Numbered from the stretch's first letter, positions 10,245-23,370 are shown. The stretch is 64,000 nucleotides of DNA from Kitagawia praeruptora (GCA_037693485.1 CM075346.1:14847501-14911500), one strand, 5' to 3'. Program-made: numbers and translations. Notes: generated by a model from the sequence alone, not told the origin.

Positions 10245-11828
10245 TCCTCGGACTTGGTCTCTGGTGAACATGATGAGGATCCAGGACATACGAAGAGGCA
10301 ATTCTAGATAAAGATGCAGATCTTTGGAAAAAGGCAATGGAATCTGAGATGGAATCTATGTATTCCAATCAAGTTTGGGAGCTCGTGGAACCACCCAAAG
10401 GTGTAAAACCCGTTGGATGTAGGTGGATCTACAAGAATAAAAGAGGATCTGACAAAAAGGTGAAAGCCTGGAAAGCACGACTTGTTGTGAAAGGGTATAC
10501 TCAGAAAGAAGGGATCGATTATGAGGAAACCTTTTCGCCTGTTGTTATGCTTAAGTCGATCTGGACTCTTTTATCTATAGCAGCTCATCTCAATTATGAG
10601 ATTTGGCAAATGGATGTCAAGACAGCTTTCCTTCATGGAAATCTTGAGGAAACCATATATATGCAGCAACCAAAGGGATTCATTAAGGAAGGTCAAGAGC
10701 ATCTAGTATGTAAGCTTAAGAGGTCTATTTATGGACTAAAACAAGCTTCTAGGGACTGGAATATTCGTTTTGATCATGCAGTCCAGTCATATGGATTTGA
10801 TCAAAGTCCAAACGAATCATGCGTGTATAAGAGAAGTGAGGGTAATGCAGTGGTTTTTCTAGTACTATATGTAGATGACATTTTACTCATTGGAAATAAT
10901 GTTAAGATGTTGTCATCAGTATAGGCATGGTTGTTCAAACAATTTGACATGAAGGACTTAGGTGAAGCGGCATACATCCTAGGGATCAAAGTAATAAGGG
11001 ATCGCAAGAAAAGGATGTTGGCTTTATCTCAAGAGCCTTACATTGATGAAGTATTAGCTCGTTTTAACATGCAGAACTCCAAGAAAGGTTTTCTACCTTT
11101 TAAGCATGGAGTTGCTCTATACTTTTAGAAGCAGTGTCCTTCGACACCTAAGGATATAGAGAGCATGAAAGCAGTTCCTTATGCTTCGGCATGTGGAAGC
11201 TTAATGTATGCTATGTTATGTACGAGGCCTGACATCTGCTTTGCTGTAGGCATGGTTAGTAGATATTAGTCGAACCCAGGTCAGGAACATTAGAGTGCAG
11301 TAAAAACTATACTTAAGTACCTGAGAAGGACTAAGGAGTATATGTTAATTTACAAGGCCTTAGATCTATTTCCTTTGGGATATACTGATTCAGATTTTCA
11401 ATCAGATAGGGATATGAGGAAATCAACCTCGGGATATGTTTTTATGGAGGAGTGTAAAGCAGAAATGCATTGCAGACTCCACCATGGAAGCCGAGTATGT
11501 AGCGGCCTCTGAGGCTGCTAAGGAGGCTGTATGGTTCAGGAACTTCCTTTTGGACTTAGATGTGGTACCTAATTTACCTAGAAGCTTGACAGTGTATTGT
11601 GATAACACTGGTGCTGTGGCAAATTCAAAGGAACCGCGAGACCACAAAGCAGCTAAACATATTGAACGTAAGTATCATCTCATACGTGAAATCGTAAAGC
11701 GAGGAGATATAGTTGTGGCTCACATATCATCAGAAGACAACCAGGCAGATCCTTTCACGAAGAGCTTGCCAGCCAAGGTTTTTGACAGGCATGTGAAAGC
11801 GATAGGAGTCAGATGGATGGACACATAG
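10245..11828 (+). pseudogene. Copia element D: RT and RNase H part of pol
   Basis: The C-terminal half of a pol gene from another Copia family, split at 10245 by copy A. RT motifs are clear (VWELVEPPKGVKPVGCRWIYK, MDVKTAFLHGNLEE, YVDDILLIG) and so is the RNase H end (CIADSTMEAEYVAA, KHIERKYHLIREIVKRGD, DNQADPFTKSLP). Stops at about 10922 and 11126 and further in-frame stops between 11260 and 11300 break the frame. A short deletion near 11445 shifts the frame before the RNase H catalytic region. The gene ends with a TAG at 11826-11828. The family is clearly not that of A, B and C: the RT shares only the general motifs. Confidence 0.9.
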
Positions 11829-11885
11829 TTTTCAATGTAATAGTGGATTAAATAAACACTGATATACTCATAGAATATTTTGAGT

Positions 11886-11898
11886 ATAAGTGGGAGAT
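11886..11898 (+). other. Polypurine tract of element D
   Basis: ATAAGTGGGAGAT lies directly before the LTR start TGTTAGTG. It is the expected second-strand primer. Confidence 0.75.
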
Positions 11899-13005
11899 TG
11901 TTAGTGTATACTGAAAATATTTATTTTAAGTATATATATTTATTTCTGGCCCGGTTTTATTGAGAATCATTTAAATGTTTACATGCTGTCTAATATTATA
12001 TATTGTGGACAATCTAGTATCAAATGGGATACAGAATATTAGATTGTTAAATACGGTTTATATAATATAATAAGGTTCACAGCACAGGTGGTGTTGGACA
12101 ATCCACTTGTATGGCTATAGTATTATTTAGATTAGTTTATATTGACTAATAAATAATACTAGTATACTTTGTGTATATTGAACATGATCAAATTTAGAAT
12201 TGTTCCCTTATACTGATTAAGAAGGAGAACTAAGATTCTATGTTATTATTAATGCTTAGGTTCTTAATCCGGATATAGTAATTGACACGTGTATATTATT
12301 TACATGCTTTGATTTATATATGAAATAATTCTTTTGAATTATATCATTATATTTTGGGTGATGGAATTATATACATGGTGAATATTATTTATAGAAGGAA
12401 TCCATGTCCTGATAAAATTCGGGTTAATGATGTCCCCTTGAAAGCTAAAAAAGATTTAATTATATGAAACCCTGCAGGTGGATTTATTCCGGCATAATTA
12501 AATAAAGGTTGAGTGGATAATCAAGGATAAAAGATATTAATTAAATAAATTATCAGTAATTTATTTAATTAATGGGCATGCGCTATTTTAAACATGGGGA
12601 ATTTAATAAGAAAATAATATTGGAACCCAATTAAATAATTAAGTTGCGGTATTAGGAAAGGTAGTGCAAATATTAATTCTTTAGTGGATTGAATTATTAT
12701 TTAATTACATTGGGCTAGGCCCAAGATGTAATTAGAAGGCCCAACCTAATTATCCATGATCCCTATTGTAGCCCTATATATATTCTTATTCTCTTCTTGC
12801 TAGGGTTGGTCTAGAAAAATTTTATAGCCACCTAGGAGCAAGAAGAGAGGTTAACTTGAGAAGACGAAGGCCACACTTCGCTCATGGGAATTTGGGAATA
12901 CAATAGAAGAGCGTGGAATCAACCGTTAACAAGGTGACTTTTGTATTCGTACTCGTTTAATTTTTGTATCAAAAATCGCAGGGCCACGATCCGATTGTCC
13001 CAACA
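11899..13005 (+). repeat. Element D 3' LTR
   Basis: Starts TGTTAGTGTATACTG right after the polypurine tract and is judged to end in CCCAACA at 13005, about 1.1 kb. The first boundary is firm. The second rests only on the terminal CA and on the change of sequence character. The 5' LTR and the target duplication (predicted CATAC) lie outside the window. Confidence 0.65.
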
Positions 13006-13939
13006 CATACATGTACTCAAAGTAGTGTAGATTTGGTTGACATTCAAGCATATGGTAGCATCTACTTTTACTGCTTGAACTTGAGTGTAAACACTTCACC
13101 TAAACACTTGTGTGCTTTGAGAGTTTATGAGTTTATCAAATCCCTGGCATGTTACTCACCGAATGATGCTTTGATATCTATCTCTTGATCTTTTTGTCTA
13201 TAAAGACTGTGTGCTTACTTGGATAATCATGGACATCAAAGGGAATAGGTGTACTCAGATTTCTGTATTTAAGTTACTACAAAGTTTAGCTTTCATCAAA
13301 TAATCAGTGTTTAATATGAGAGTTTGTGAATTCGGTGTTTATTGATTTATTTTATGGATTTTATGAAATTTTAGATGCTCTAAAAATTGATTTGGTAACC
13401 TCTGCTTCACACACATACATATTCACAACTGTGCAATTTTTGAAAGGGTTTCAGTGATAAAGTTGGAAAATTGACAAACGCTGTTGAATGGTGTTCAGAA
13501 CTCTAAGGTAAATTTTCATTGAGATAATTTGAAAATTTTGGAGTAAATAGAGTGTTTGACAACTGTTAATGAGTGTAAATGTTTTAAAGTGTCTTGGTAA
13601 TAGGGAAGTGAAGACAGCGGTGATAATTGCTATTTTACTGCGCGTGATTAATTGATCCGCTGGATGCATGACACGTGTCCCACTCACCCATTATTGTGTC
13701 CTACTCACACATTACTCTAGGAACGGTTGAGTGTTTTAATGCATAAACGATTGGGTTTTGATTTTTTTTAACTCTAATAACTTTTGTGTATCACGATTCA
13801 TTTTACTCTCATCTACACATCCACTCATATTCACTTTATTAAACCACACAGTTACTTTGTGTTATTCACTTGGGCATTTTCACAAACACCTTTTGAACAT
13901 ACCATTTTCACTGTCATTTTCTGCTATATTCTTGATTTA
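13006..13939 (+). other. Element E: non-coding leader of the third ORF
   Basis: AT-rich stretch between the D insertion point and the E third ORF. A palindromic G-box-type site, GACACGTGTC, is at 13669-13678, 262 bp before the ATG. This matches the kind of site found upstream of the third ORF in B and C. The minus-strand frame at 13451-13687 does not resemble the antisense protein of B and C. Confidence 0.6.
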
Positions 13940-16900
13940 ATGGCTTCTAAACCTTTTACTGCTGTTGGTCTTCGATTTGTTCCTAACAACTTTGCAGCCC
14001 CACTCCACAATGAACGTGTACCAGAAGCGTTTCATCTTATGCAGAACTTTCTCCGCGACTCCGAGATTGGGCAAGCTTTGACTGAACCTCCTATTCTATC
14101 TGCATCTCAGATTGCCACTTTCTGGCAGAACTCAAAGTATGTGGATGGAGGAGAGAATGGGACTCCGTCCGTAATTTTCACTCATGATGAACAAGAATTT
14201 GTGATTACTCCACAAACTGTCAGAGAGACCATGGATTTTGACACTCACACTTCATATGCTGTTGTCTCTGAACAAAATCTGCGGGAAATGCTAACAGAGA
14301 TTGGTTACATGGACTCTCTTGCAAAGCTAGGCAGTGTCAAACGGCCAAATCTCAGAAAGGAATGGAACTTTTTCTTTGACTGCATTACAAGAACATTCCA
14401 GAAGAAAGTCACCAACTGGGATGCCATTCCTATCGACAGTCTGCAAATTGGGTATTCTCTACTCTATGGCAGTACTTTTGATTTTGGTCGTTATGTCTTA
14501 ATGAATTTAGGTGATAAACTGTCAGAGTCTACTACAGTATACTTTGCTAGATTTTGTCAACTACTATTCACTGCTTGTGTATCTGGGTTAGATATTGATA
14601 AAGCTGATGTGATTCAGCCTTTTAAAGTCAATAAGAGAATATTCTCTGATATGACTAATAAGGATACTGGTAAAGAGAACCTACCTGCCCTTGTTTTGCC
14701 ACTTGCCTTGCAAAACTTTCTCAATCAACCCCAAGATCCACAATCACCACAAAATGAACCACAACAAACACAACAAACACAACCACAACAAATGCCTGAA
14801 CCATTGGCCACTGACCATACTGAAACCATACACTCTAAACCTATCCCATCACCTGAAACTTCACAGGCACCTCTAAACTCTGCATCACATTCTCAACCTT
14901 CATTTCAAACTCAACCTGAAATCATACCAGTCACTACTACTCAACCTCAACCACAATCTAAACCAAAAAGGCAAAAGCATACTGCACTTAATACAAGGCA
15001 TTCCAAGGCTAAACAGACATCTCCTGGAGCTGTTTATACCAGAAGAATCATTAAAAGGGCAAATAGGCCTTCATCACCATTAGTTGATGACAATTCTACT
15101 GAAGCAGAAGAGGTAGTTGAAGTGTCTCAAGCGAAAAGGAGGAAATTGATACTTGCAGAATCTGATGAAGAGCAAGTTAATGAAGCTCCAAAGGACATCT
15201 CTAAGGAGACTCCTATTGTTGAGACAGAGATTATCACTGAACCTGTTCTAACAGAGAATGAACTTCAAGCAGAAAATGAATTTCAAGCTGATGAGCCAGT
15301 CATTGCTCCTATGGAAGATTTTGTTGAAAATTTTCAGACATTCTCTGTTGAAGATGAAAATCCAATTCCAACAACCATGGCTACAAACTCTGTTGACACT
15401 GGTGTTGCAGATCAACCTACTGTGGTGTTAGAAGAAACAGAGGTTGCATCTCACACTGAGTTCATTTCTGATGCACATCAAGGCTCAGAACATGGTGAGG
15501 AAATTACTCAAGCACAAGTTGCTTATCAAGAACAAATTGCTGTTGATGTAGAAGAACATGTTGCTCAAGTAGAACCTACTACAAATCATAATGAAGAAGC
15601 TGCCTCAGTTGCAGATGATTCTGATAATGATTCTTCTGAATCAATGAGTGATGCACCTACCAATGATCAAGTTCAAACTGATGGACCAAAAACAGGGGAG
15701 AAACCAGACTTTGCTGGACCTTCTGTACGAGAAATTGATGATAATTATCTGGTACAGCAAACTGCAGATTGGTACAAAGCAGACTGCATCTTTCCTACTG
15801 GAAGAGCAACTACTTTTCTTAAGGAAAATTCTAAGAAGATTTCAAATCCTGATATTCTAACTTGTTTATAAGGAACAGTGATTCAGGTTAAGGCTTTGAA
15901 TCACAGGTTTGATGACAGTCAGAAAGCATTTCTTGATCTGAGAACTGAAGTTGCTACTCATGAGGAGAAATCTCAAAGAGTCAATTCTAAGCTATTTCAA
16001 CAATTTTCTAAGGCCCAAGAGACTCTCACTGAGAGATTGAGTAAAGTTGAACAGAATCAAATTTTGCTAACTGAAAAGGTTGACTCTATTGCAGACTCTC
16101 TTGAGTTAATAACATCTTTTCTGATTCCAGATGGTGATGATGTCAAAAAGGAGGAGAGAATTGCTAGAACTAAGTGCAAGAAGTCTCAAACTCTGTCAAA
16201 GAGGGATCATCTGGATGATGAAGGTACAAATCCAGAGAAGAGGTTAAGAAAAGTTGAAGCTGTAAATCCACAATTTGGAAGGTCTACAAGGTCAACAAGG
16301 TCAAGCTCAGTAGCAGCAAATACAAATATTCAGAGTACTTCAAGAAAAAAGGATTTGTCATTCTCTGACAATCCACAAATAGATGAAGAGCTGGCTGCTA
16401 AGATTTTTCTTGAAGAAAATCCAAAGGGTGCTACACTTGAAGATGTTCATGCTGAAGAGAAGCTCTTACAAGAAGAACATGTGAAGGCATTGAAGTCTGG
16501 AAAAGGAAAGAAGATTGCTAAAGCTTCAAGGCCTGTAGAGAAAGGAATTGTGTTCAGAGAAAATGTGGTTGGCATTTAAGAAGAAGAAGAAGGAAAATTG
16601 ATAAGAAAATCTTCTCTTAATGCAAAGTTAAAACTGAAAGGGATAATGGGTGAAGAAGACAAAGGCAAAAAGGTAGACACAACCTCTGTTGCTACACAAG
16701 TTGTGAGTGAATCTTTACCAGTACAAAGCAAACTCTTACCTGGGTTCTCTAGACCTAAGATCCCAGTTCCAGCACAAACAAAAGAGATTGGTAGTTACCA
16801 ACATAGCATAGCTTGTTCAGGAAAGCCTCCTGGAAAAAATACTTCTGGTTTGGGTTCAAATAGAGATTTAAGATTCAGTAACAGTCCAAGAGATCCCTCA

Positions 16901-17511
16901 TCACTCATTTCTCCTGGTTCTGGTATGATTCAAGAGAATTTGGATAAACTGGAGTCAGTTCAACTAGTTCATCAGAAGAGTTTAGATATTCACTTCTTGT
17001 TGTACTTCATGGAAGATGGAACAGTGTATAGGGTGAATGAAGATGCTATCAAGCTCAAACTGTTTGAAGAACTTCAGTATGTTCTGTATATATTCAGGGT
17101 CAGAAATCAACGAACAACACTCATTGCTAAGTCAATAAGAGAATATATGCAGAGAGCCAAAGCTTTTACTGGATCAAAGACTACTGAAGAGTATGTGCCT
17201 AAGCCCTAAGTACAGAGATTGTCGAGGGAAACTGATTGAAATGCAGAAGAACAATGCTAGATTGAAGACTGATCTTGGTGTAACAGTTTTGGATTTCAAT
17301 TCAGAATCTAAACAGGCATATTTCATTAAGCTGGGAAATGATATGAGGAAGAACAAAATTTATTCTCTAAGAGCTGCAATTTATCAATGGAGATAATGAT
17401 CCTCAGTTGAGAGAAATCAAGCAAATTATGCAGAGAGAGCTGGAAAATACAGAAAGAAGATTACTCATTGACTACCTGAGAACAACACCAGATCTTGAGG
17501 AGGTTAGGTAG
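13940..17511 (+). pseudogene. Element E: third (env-position) ORF, broken
   Basis: A large ORF placed between pol and the 3' LTR of a Copia-type element, homologous to the 1,107-aa ORF of element C. The chosen start is MASKPFTAVG at 13940. The longer frame from 13784 is leader. Shared blocks with C are LRKEW.F.FD, YSLLYG..(F/I)G, a KRIFSD.T.KD motif (about residues 285-297), a Pro/Gln-rich then acidic middle with basic clusters (SKPKRQK, AKRRKL), and a C-terminal coiled coil ending near DGDDVKKEE. In-frame TAA codons at 15869 and 16577 and frameshifts near 17200 and 17370 inactivate it. The last open stretch ends at 17511. The N-terminal block weakly resembles the 'putative plant transposon protein' family. 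No membrane segment is visible. Confidence 0.7.
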
Positions 17512-17655
17512 AAAGAGTTTGTAAGTAATTCTGATTTTCTATAAATTTTGTTAAGTCAAGATTAAACTCTGCTTAAATGTTAAACACTGTGATTATATTA
17601 GATTGTTTTGACATCATCAATTACTGTGAACTTGTACATTTTTACTAATGAACAA

Positions 17656-17667
17656 GTTGGGGGAGAT
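17656..17667 (+). other. Polypurine tract of element E
   Basis: GTTGGGGGAGAT directly precedes the LTR start TGTTAG. The same GGGGGAGAT core precedes the 3' LTR of C. Confidence 0.8.
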
Positions 17668-18247
17668 TGTTAGATATAATTGATGTGATTTAATATCAGT
17701 GTTTAAGTGTTACAGGGAAACAGAGTTTAACTTGTTAATGAAAGCAGTCGTAGCAGAGTTTGAGTATACGCTGACAGATGGAAGCGCAAACGCTGACAGA
17801 TGGGAGCGCAAATACTGCTGACTGGAAGCGCAACAGAGTTTGTTAAACTCTGTCTAGCGGGAGCGTCTACAGGTCAACAGAGATTAAAGATTAATTCAAG
17901 ATAAACATGGAAGCAATATCTTTGAAGATTGGATAGATGTCAAAGAGATTGAGTTGACTTAGAAGACGTGGAGCAATCGTAATTGATATCAATTGTATAG
18001 CTTAATTTTAGGAGAATCAATTAACGATTGTACGTAGCTGTATATCTTATAAATACAGTTAGGTTAACCGTAGAAGGGTAATCCATCGTGTACAAATATC
18101 ATTCATTGTAACCTAAGCAGCTCTCTGTGATATTTACATCATTGAGAGAGGAATTATTAATTCCAAACAGTTTTTAAGTACTAAAACGTGTGTTATTGTT
18201 ATTCTCTCATACAATACTTAATTATATATTGTGTATTCGGCCTAACA
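17668..18247 (+). repeat. Element E 3' LTR
   Basis: 580-bp LTR with inverted ends TGTTAG...CTAACA. It is followed at once by sequence of the copy B third ORF, so E was inserted there. The predicted target duplication is TGGTA (18248-18252). The other copy is outside the window. Confidence 0.88.
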
Positions 18248-18601
18248 TGGTACATTCTCATAATTCAAACTAACAGGTAAGTGAAGTACTGAATTAACAA
18301 CAGATTCAGTAATATCAAAAGAATCTTGTCCTAAGTGTAGAACAATCTTACCTGATTGACTCTGAGTAGAATCAATTACCTCAGCATTCTCCCAAGCTTG
18401 TGTAATAGCTGCTTGATTAATCTGTGGAGATGCTGTCAATGCATAACTTAATGGTCCATACACCAGAAAGTCCATGATTGGATGAAAATCAGTTGACACT
18501 CCTTCCTTGTTAGTGATAGCTGCTACATGATTGTTCGTCATAAAATCAAAGTCACCAACCTTGAAAGCTACTGATTTAGGTAATCTTCTTTGAGCTGCCA
18601 T
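18248..18601 (-). pseudogene. Copy B third ORF, N-terminal 118 codons
   Basis: Begins MAAQRRLPKSVAFKVGDFDF at 18601 and follows the 1,107-aa protein of C closely up to the block SLNYENVP, where element E interrupts it at 18248. Several substitutions are present but no stop, so inactivation is by insertion. The AG that precedes the ATG in C as a possible splice acceptor is changed here (TTTTCAAATC). Confidence 0.85.
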
Positions 18602-19257
18602 TTTTGATTTGAAAATAACTTGAAAAATTCTTGAAATGGATTAGTGATTTTGAAAACTCGAGAGTGTAAAATTAGAGAAAGCAATTACACGATTAGAGTT
18701 TCAAAACAGATATATTTCACAAATCTTTCAGACCATTATCCCACGTTGACACGTAGATTGACAGGTGTCAGTCCCTGAAAAGTGCGGTTATCCACGATTT
18801 TTAGAAAATAAAATCCAAAATTGATTTTCATAAAATAAATCAGGGTATTATCAAGATAAAAAATTCAATACTGATCAGCTTCCTTTTCCTGTTGTGACCT
18901 CCCATCAAAATAATCACAAAATGCAATGTGATTTAAAAATAATAATTCTCAAATCCAGATGGTCACACTTGAAATCCTGATCAATATCCTGATTCCAGAG
19001 ACTTAAATGGAGTTTCCACGTGGCATTTTTTTTTCTTTTATCTGAAAAAGAAATAAACAATTAATCTGAACAAAATCAATTGGTTAGATATATTCGACAT
19101 TTCTTGAAAATACAAGAAATAAAGTCACACGCGATAATTAGCATCTGACTTCATTGATAGTTCCAAGTGACTGTTCAGCTTCTCACACCTTTCTATAAAA
19201 GAAACAGACGCCTTATGCCATTCTCCATAAACCTTTCAATTTCTTTTCTTCTCAACA
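18602..19257. promoter_or_regulatory. Copy B: shared intergenic region between two divergent ORFs
   Basis: 656 bp between the third ORF (reading left) and the small antisense-type ORF (reading right). It contains the 12-bp palindrome TGACAGGTGTCA at 18759-18770 beside ACGTTGACACGT, conserved in C. A TATA box serves the right-hand ORF at 19193-19200. The arrangement suggests a bidirectional promoter (inference). Confidence 0.55.
19193..19200 (+). promoter_or_regulatory. TATA box of the small accessory ORF, copy B
   Basis: TATAAAAG-type box (CTATAAAAGAAAC context) about 60 bp before the ATG at 19258, followed by a CT-rich short leader (TTTCTTTTCTTCTCAACA). In C the same place reads TTTAAAAG. 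Confidence 0.55.
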
Positions 19258-19527
19258 ATGATCCTAAAACCAAAATTCCATTCAAACCCATTCTTTAGGT
19301 TTTTCACAGTCGATGAACATCCTGTTCTTGATCATCTCTTTGAAGAGATGACTTTTCTCATCGAACTAGTCATGGTTGGAGTAGATTTAGATAATATCCA
19401 GAGGTTTCTCCTAAAACATCCATCTGTTGGATACAATCTTCCCCTAACCTCCTCAAAACTTGAGGATGAAGAATTTGGCCGAGAGTCTGAGGTTGATCTT
19501 GATGGAGATGCTATTCATTTAAGTTAG
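19258..19527 (+). CDS. Small accessory protein, 89 aa, antisense to copia B
   Basis: An open frame of 89 codons on the strand opposite to gag and pol, between pol and the third ORF. Its homologue in C (34508-34777, minus) has the same length with no indel. The second half, from HPSVGYNL to DGDAIHLS, is identical down to the nucleotide. The first half carries about 15 replacements. The protein has a short basic, Phe-rich start (MILKPKF), a central amphipathic part (LDHLFEEMTFLIELVM) and an acidic C-terminus. It has no cysteine motif, signal peptide or clear membrane helix. A TATA box upstream and an AATGAAAATA poly(A)-like signal about 200 bp downstream (19731) make it look like a complete small gene. 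Function unknown. Confidence 0.6.
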   Translation: MILKPKFHSNPFFRFFTVDEHPVLDHLFEEMTFLIELVMVGVDLDNIQRFLLKHPSVGYNLPLTSSKLEDEEFGRESEVDLDGDAIHLS

Positions 19528-20087
19528 CTACTCTCATTCAAGTCGCCCAGACAAGGAATCCAAGAGCAGACGAGGCTGTTCAAATCCCCTGATGAATTTC
19601 TTGATGCTGCTCCTTGTCCTGTGTCTCAGAATCCATATCATTAGACAAGTACAGGATTATCAGTAGAAATTAGACAAAAAGATGTTGTATTTCATTTCCA
19701 TGTATGTAATGCTTTCAATTAATGAAAATACAATTTCTTATTATCTACTTGTCTTTTGATTATTGAATGATGTATAAATTATCAGTATGCAAATATTAAA
19801 ACTTGTTGGCATAGACTTAACACATCACAGAATTAGATTACTACACAAAGTAAACGTCAGGATCTGAAACAATTTTCACAATCCTGATACTGACACAATA
19901 CTGATGACGTCAGCATCCTGATAACAATTCTAATCCTGATGATTATTAAGAAGTCTATCATACTGAAATTTATCAAGGCAAAGTGTTATAGCTAAAACAT
20001 TTAACAATCAAATATAGATCCTAACAAGAATATCAAGTCTATAAGCTAAAAACAACAAACCTTGCTACTTTTGCAGATGTTAAAGAT
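19528..20087 (+). other. Copy B: 3' region of the small ORF and spacer to pol
   Basis: Holds a likely 3' untranslated region with AATGAAAATA at 19731-19740. A run of ATCCTGAT/ACTGAT repeats follows, with the perfect bZIP-type palindrome TGACGTCA at 19905-19912. C has the same palindrome at 34138-34145. Confidence 0.55.
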
Positions 20088-23000
20088 CTAGAAATTTAAC
20101 ATTCATAACTCACTTACTAATCTACTGAATGTAGTCTCATCAAGTGGTTTAGTTAGAATATCTGCAAGCTGTTTGTCAGTAGGAACAAAATGAAGTTCCA
20201 TAGTACCATTCTGAATATGTTCTCTAATAAAATGATACCTGACATCAATGTGCTTCGTCCTTGAATGTTGAACTGGATTTTCTGCAATTTTAATAGCACT
20301 AGTATTATCACAAAACATAGGAATATTACTAAGTGTCATACCATAATCCATCAACTGATTTCTTACCCAAAGGAGCTGTGCACAATAACTGCCTGCTGCT
20401 ATGTACTCAGCTTCTGCAGTTGAGGTTGAAACAAATTGTTGCTTCTTGCTTGCCCAAGAAATCAATCTATTTCCCAAGAATTGACATGTACCTGTAGTGC
20501 TTTTCATGTCTATCTTACACCCTGCATATCAGAGTCTGAATAGCCAATTAGGAAGAAATCAGATTCTCTAGGATACCACAAATCAGATATCTAAAAATTC
20601 TCTTCACATCAATTAAATGAGATTCCTTAGGATCACTTTGGAATCTAGCACATAAACAGGTAGAAAACATTATATCTGGCCTACTTGCAGTTAGATATAA
20701 CAATGAGCCTATCATGCCTCTATAACTAGTATTATCCACACTCTTTTCCTTAGGATCAGAGTCTAGTTTAGTGGCTGTTGCCATGGGTGTTTTTGCAACT
20801 GCACAGTCTTGAAAGTCAAATCTTCTTAAAAGATCTCTAATATACTTTGACTGATTAATGAAAATACCAGTCTCAGTCTGTTTGACCTGCAAGCCTAAGA
20901 AATAATTTAATTCACCCATCATGCTCATCTGATACTTAGACTGCATAAGCTTGCTAAACTTAGCACACAACTTTTCATCAGTAGAACCAAAAATAATATC
21001 ATCAACATAAACTTGAACTAAAAGCAATTCACCTTTTATCTTTCTAAAGAATAGAGTTTTGTCAATTGTACCTCTTGTGAAGCCATTTTCAAGAAGAAAT
21101 TTAGACAAAGTCTCATACCATGCTCTTGGTGTCTGCTTTAGTCCATAGAGTGCCTTGTCAAGTTTGTAGACATGATTTGGAAATTTTGGATCGACAAATC
21201 CAGGTGGCTGTTCCACATATACTTCCTCATCAAGTTTGCCATTTAGAAAAGCACTCTTTACATCCATCTGGTATACCTTGAATTTTGAATAAGCTGCAAA
21301 TGCAAGAAACATTTTGATTGCTTCCAATCTTGCTACAGGTGCAAAGGTCTCATCATAATTAATGCCTTCTTCCTGAGAATAACCCTTGGCCACCAGTCTT
21401 GCTTTGTTTCTTACAATCATACCAGATTCATCTAGGTTGTTTCTGAAAACCCATCTTGCACCAACAATAGATCTATCTTTAGGTCTTGGTACCAGTTTCC
21501 AGACTTTGTTTCTCTCAAACTCATTTAACTCCTCCTACATTGCAATTACCCAATCAGGATCCTGTAAGGCTTCTTCAACCTTCTTAGGTTCATTCTTTGA
21601 GAGAAATCAACTATACAAGCATTCATTTTGAATTGATCTTCTAGTTCGAACACCACTATTTGGATCACCAATAATCAAATCTTCAGTATGATCCTTTGTC
21701 CATTTTCTAACAAGTGGTAGATTGACTCTTCTAGTCTCTCCCCCTAAGTTAGTGGTATCTCTTGTAGAAGAATTCTCTCTGCCTTCAATAACTCCCCTTT
21801 GATCAATAGAATCAGTAGATTCCATATTGCTGCTAGTTACTGATCTTTCCTCAGTAGACTCTGAAATATTAGTTCATGATGGAGTAGACTCTGAATAGCT
21901 AGTCTGCTCCTGATGATCACTGTGTTCTCCTTGATTTATTTGCTCCCCCTCAACAGAAGCATTCCTTTGAGAAGCAATAGAAATTCCTTCTGGAGAACCT
22001 TCATCATCACTGGAGAGTATCTCAGAATTCTTCAGATTTTCAAATTCTAATTTGTCATGACTCTCATCATTTTGCAGAATTCCAAATTTCTTATCATCAA
22101 ATGCAACATGAATTGATTCCATAACAATGTGAGTTCTGAGATTATAAACTTTGAAGGCCTTAGATGCTGAATATCCTAGAAAGATTGCTTCATCCGATTT
22201 GGCTTCAAATTTTCCAAGTTGTTCTGGATGAACTTTTAGGACATAGCATTTGCATCCAAAGATGTGAAAGTATTTCACACTTGGTTTCTTTCCTTTGATC
22301 ATCTCATAGGGAGTTTTTCCATGACTATTTACCAAGGTACAGTTTTGAGTGAAACATGCAGTGTTAATAGCTTCTGCCCAAAAATAGGTTGGAAGTTTTG
22401 CATCTGCAAGCATGGTTCTTGCTGCCTCTATGAGAGTCCTGTTCTTTCTTTCCACTACACCATTCTGCTGAGGTGTACCAGGTGCAGAAAACTGTTGAGT
22501 GATTCCATTGTCTGCACAATAATCCTCCATTGTAGAATTCTTGAATTCTGTACCATTGTCACTCCTAAGTACTTTAACTTTGTACTCAGAGTTATTCTGA
22601 ATATTTTTGACAAGGTCAATGATTTGCTAAGGAGCTTCATCCTTCTTGAGTAGAAAGAACACCCATGTGAACCTTGTGAAATCATCCACTATCACTAGAG
22701 CAAATCTTTTCTTGCTGATAGACATAATGTTTACTAGACCAAACAGATCAAGATGTAGCATGTGAAATGGTTTAGTAATTGAATTTTCAGTCTTGCTCTT
22801 GAAAGTGGTTCTTCTTTGCTTTCCAAGCTGACATGCATCACAAAGTCCATCTTGCACATAATTTGCCTGAGGTAGGCCTCTCACCAGATTGTGCTTAACA
22901 AGTTGATTAAGCTTCTTGAAGTTGAGATGTGAGAGTTTCTTGTGCCAATTCCAGCTTTCATCACTTGTTGCTTTGCTGTAGAGACATCTAACAATTCCTT

Positions 23001-23370
23001 TAGATGTATCACTTAAACTGGATTCATATATGTTACCATGTCTTTGACCAGTTAGAACAATGTCTCCATTCTGCATATTCAAGATTTTGCATCCTTCTCT
23101 GTCAAAGATTGATTTGTAACCTTTATCACCCAGTTGACTTATGCTTAAAACAGTTTGTTTCAAGCCTTCAATCAGTGCTACATTTTCTACGATGACATTC
23201 CCAAAAACAATTGAGCCATATCCCAGAGTTTCTCCTTTGTTGCCATCTCCAAAAGATATTACTGGGCCAGCTTTCCTCTTAAACTTTGTGAGCAGGGACT
23301 TCTTTCCAGTTATATGTCCAGAGCATCCACTGTCCAAGATAATTGAATGCTTCTTTCCTGTGCCCTGCAA
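20088..23370 (-). pseudogene. Copia copy B: pol
   Basis: Full-length pol on the minus strand with protease (ILDSGCSGHITG), GAG-pre-integrase zinc motif, integrase core, RT (YVDDIIFGS) and RNase H (STAEAEYIAAG, DNTSAIKIAE). It is interrupted by stops at about 22627, 21874, 21607, 21534 and 20103 compared with C. A deletion of about 20 bases near 20595 removes residues between RT and RNase H. Several stops are GGA-to-TGA changes. Domain order and sequence are otherwise those of the intact pol at 30630-33962. Confidence 0.93.

Noticed and set aside
13451..13687. Minus-strand 78-codon frame in E as a homologue of the antisense accessory protein
   Set aside because: It shares no motif with the 89-aa protein, and there is no TATA box or CT-rich leader.
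22264..22653. 129-codon plus-strand frame antisense to integrase, also present in A (6066-6455) and C (31347-31736)
   Set aside because: Its conservation follows from the conserved integrase on the other strand. No promoter, leader or domain supports it.
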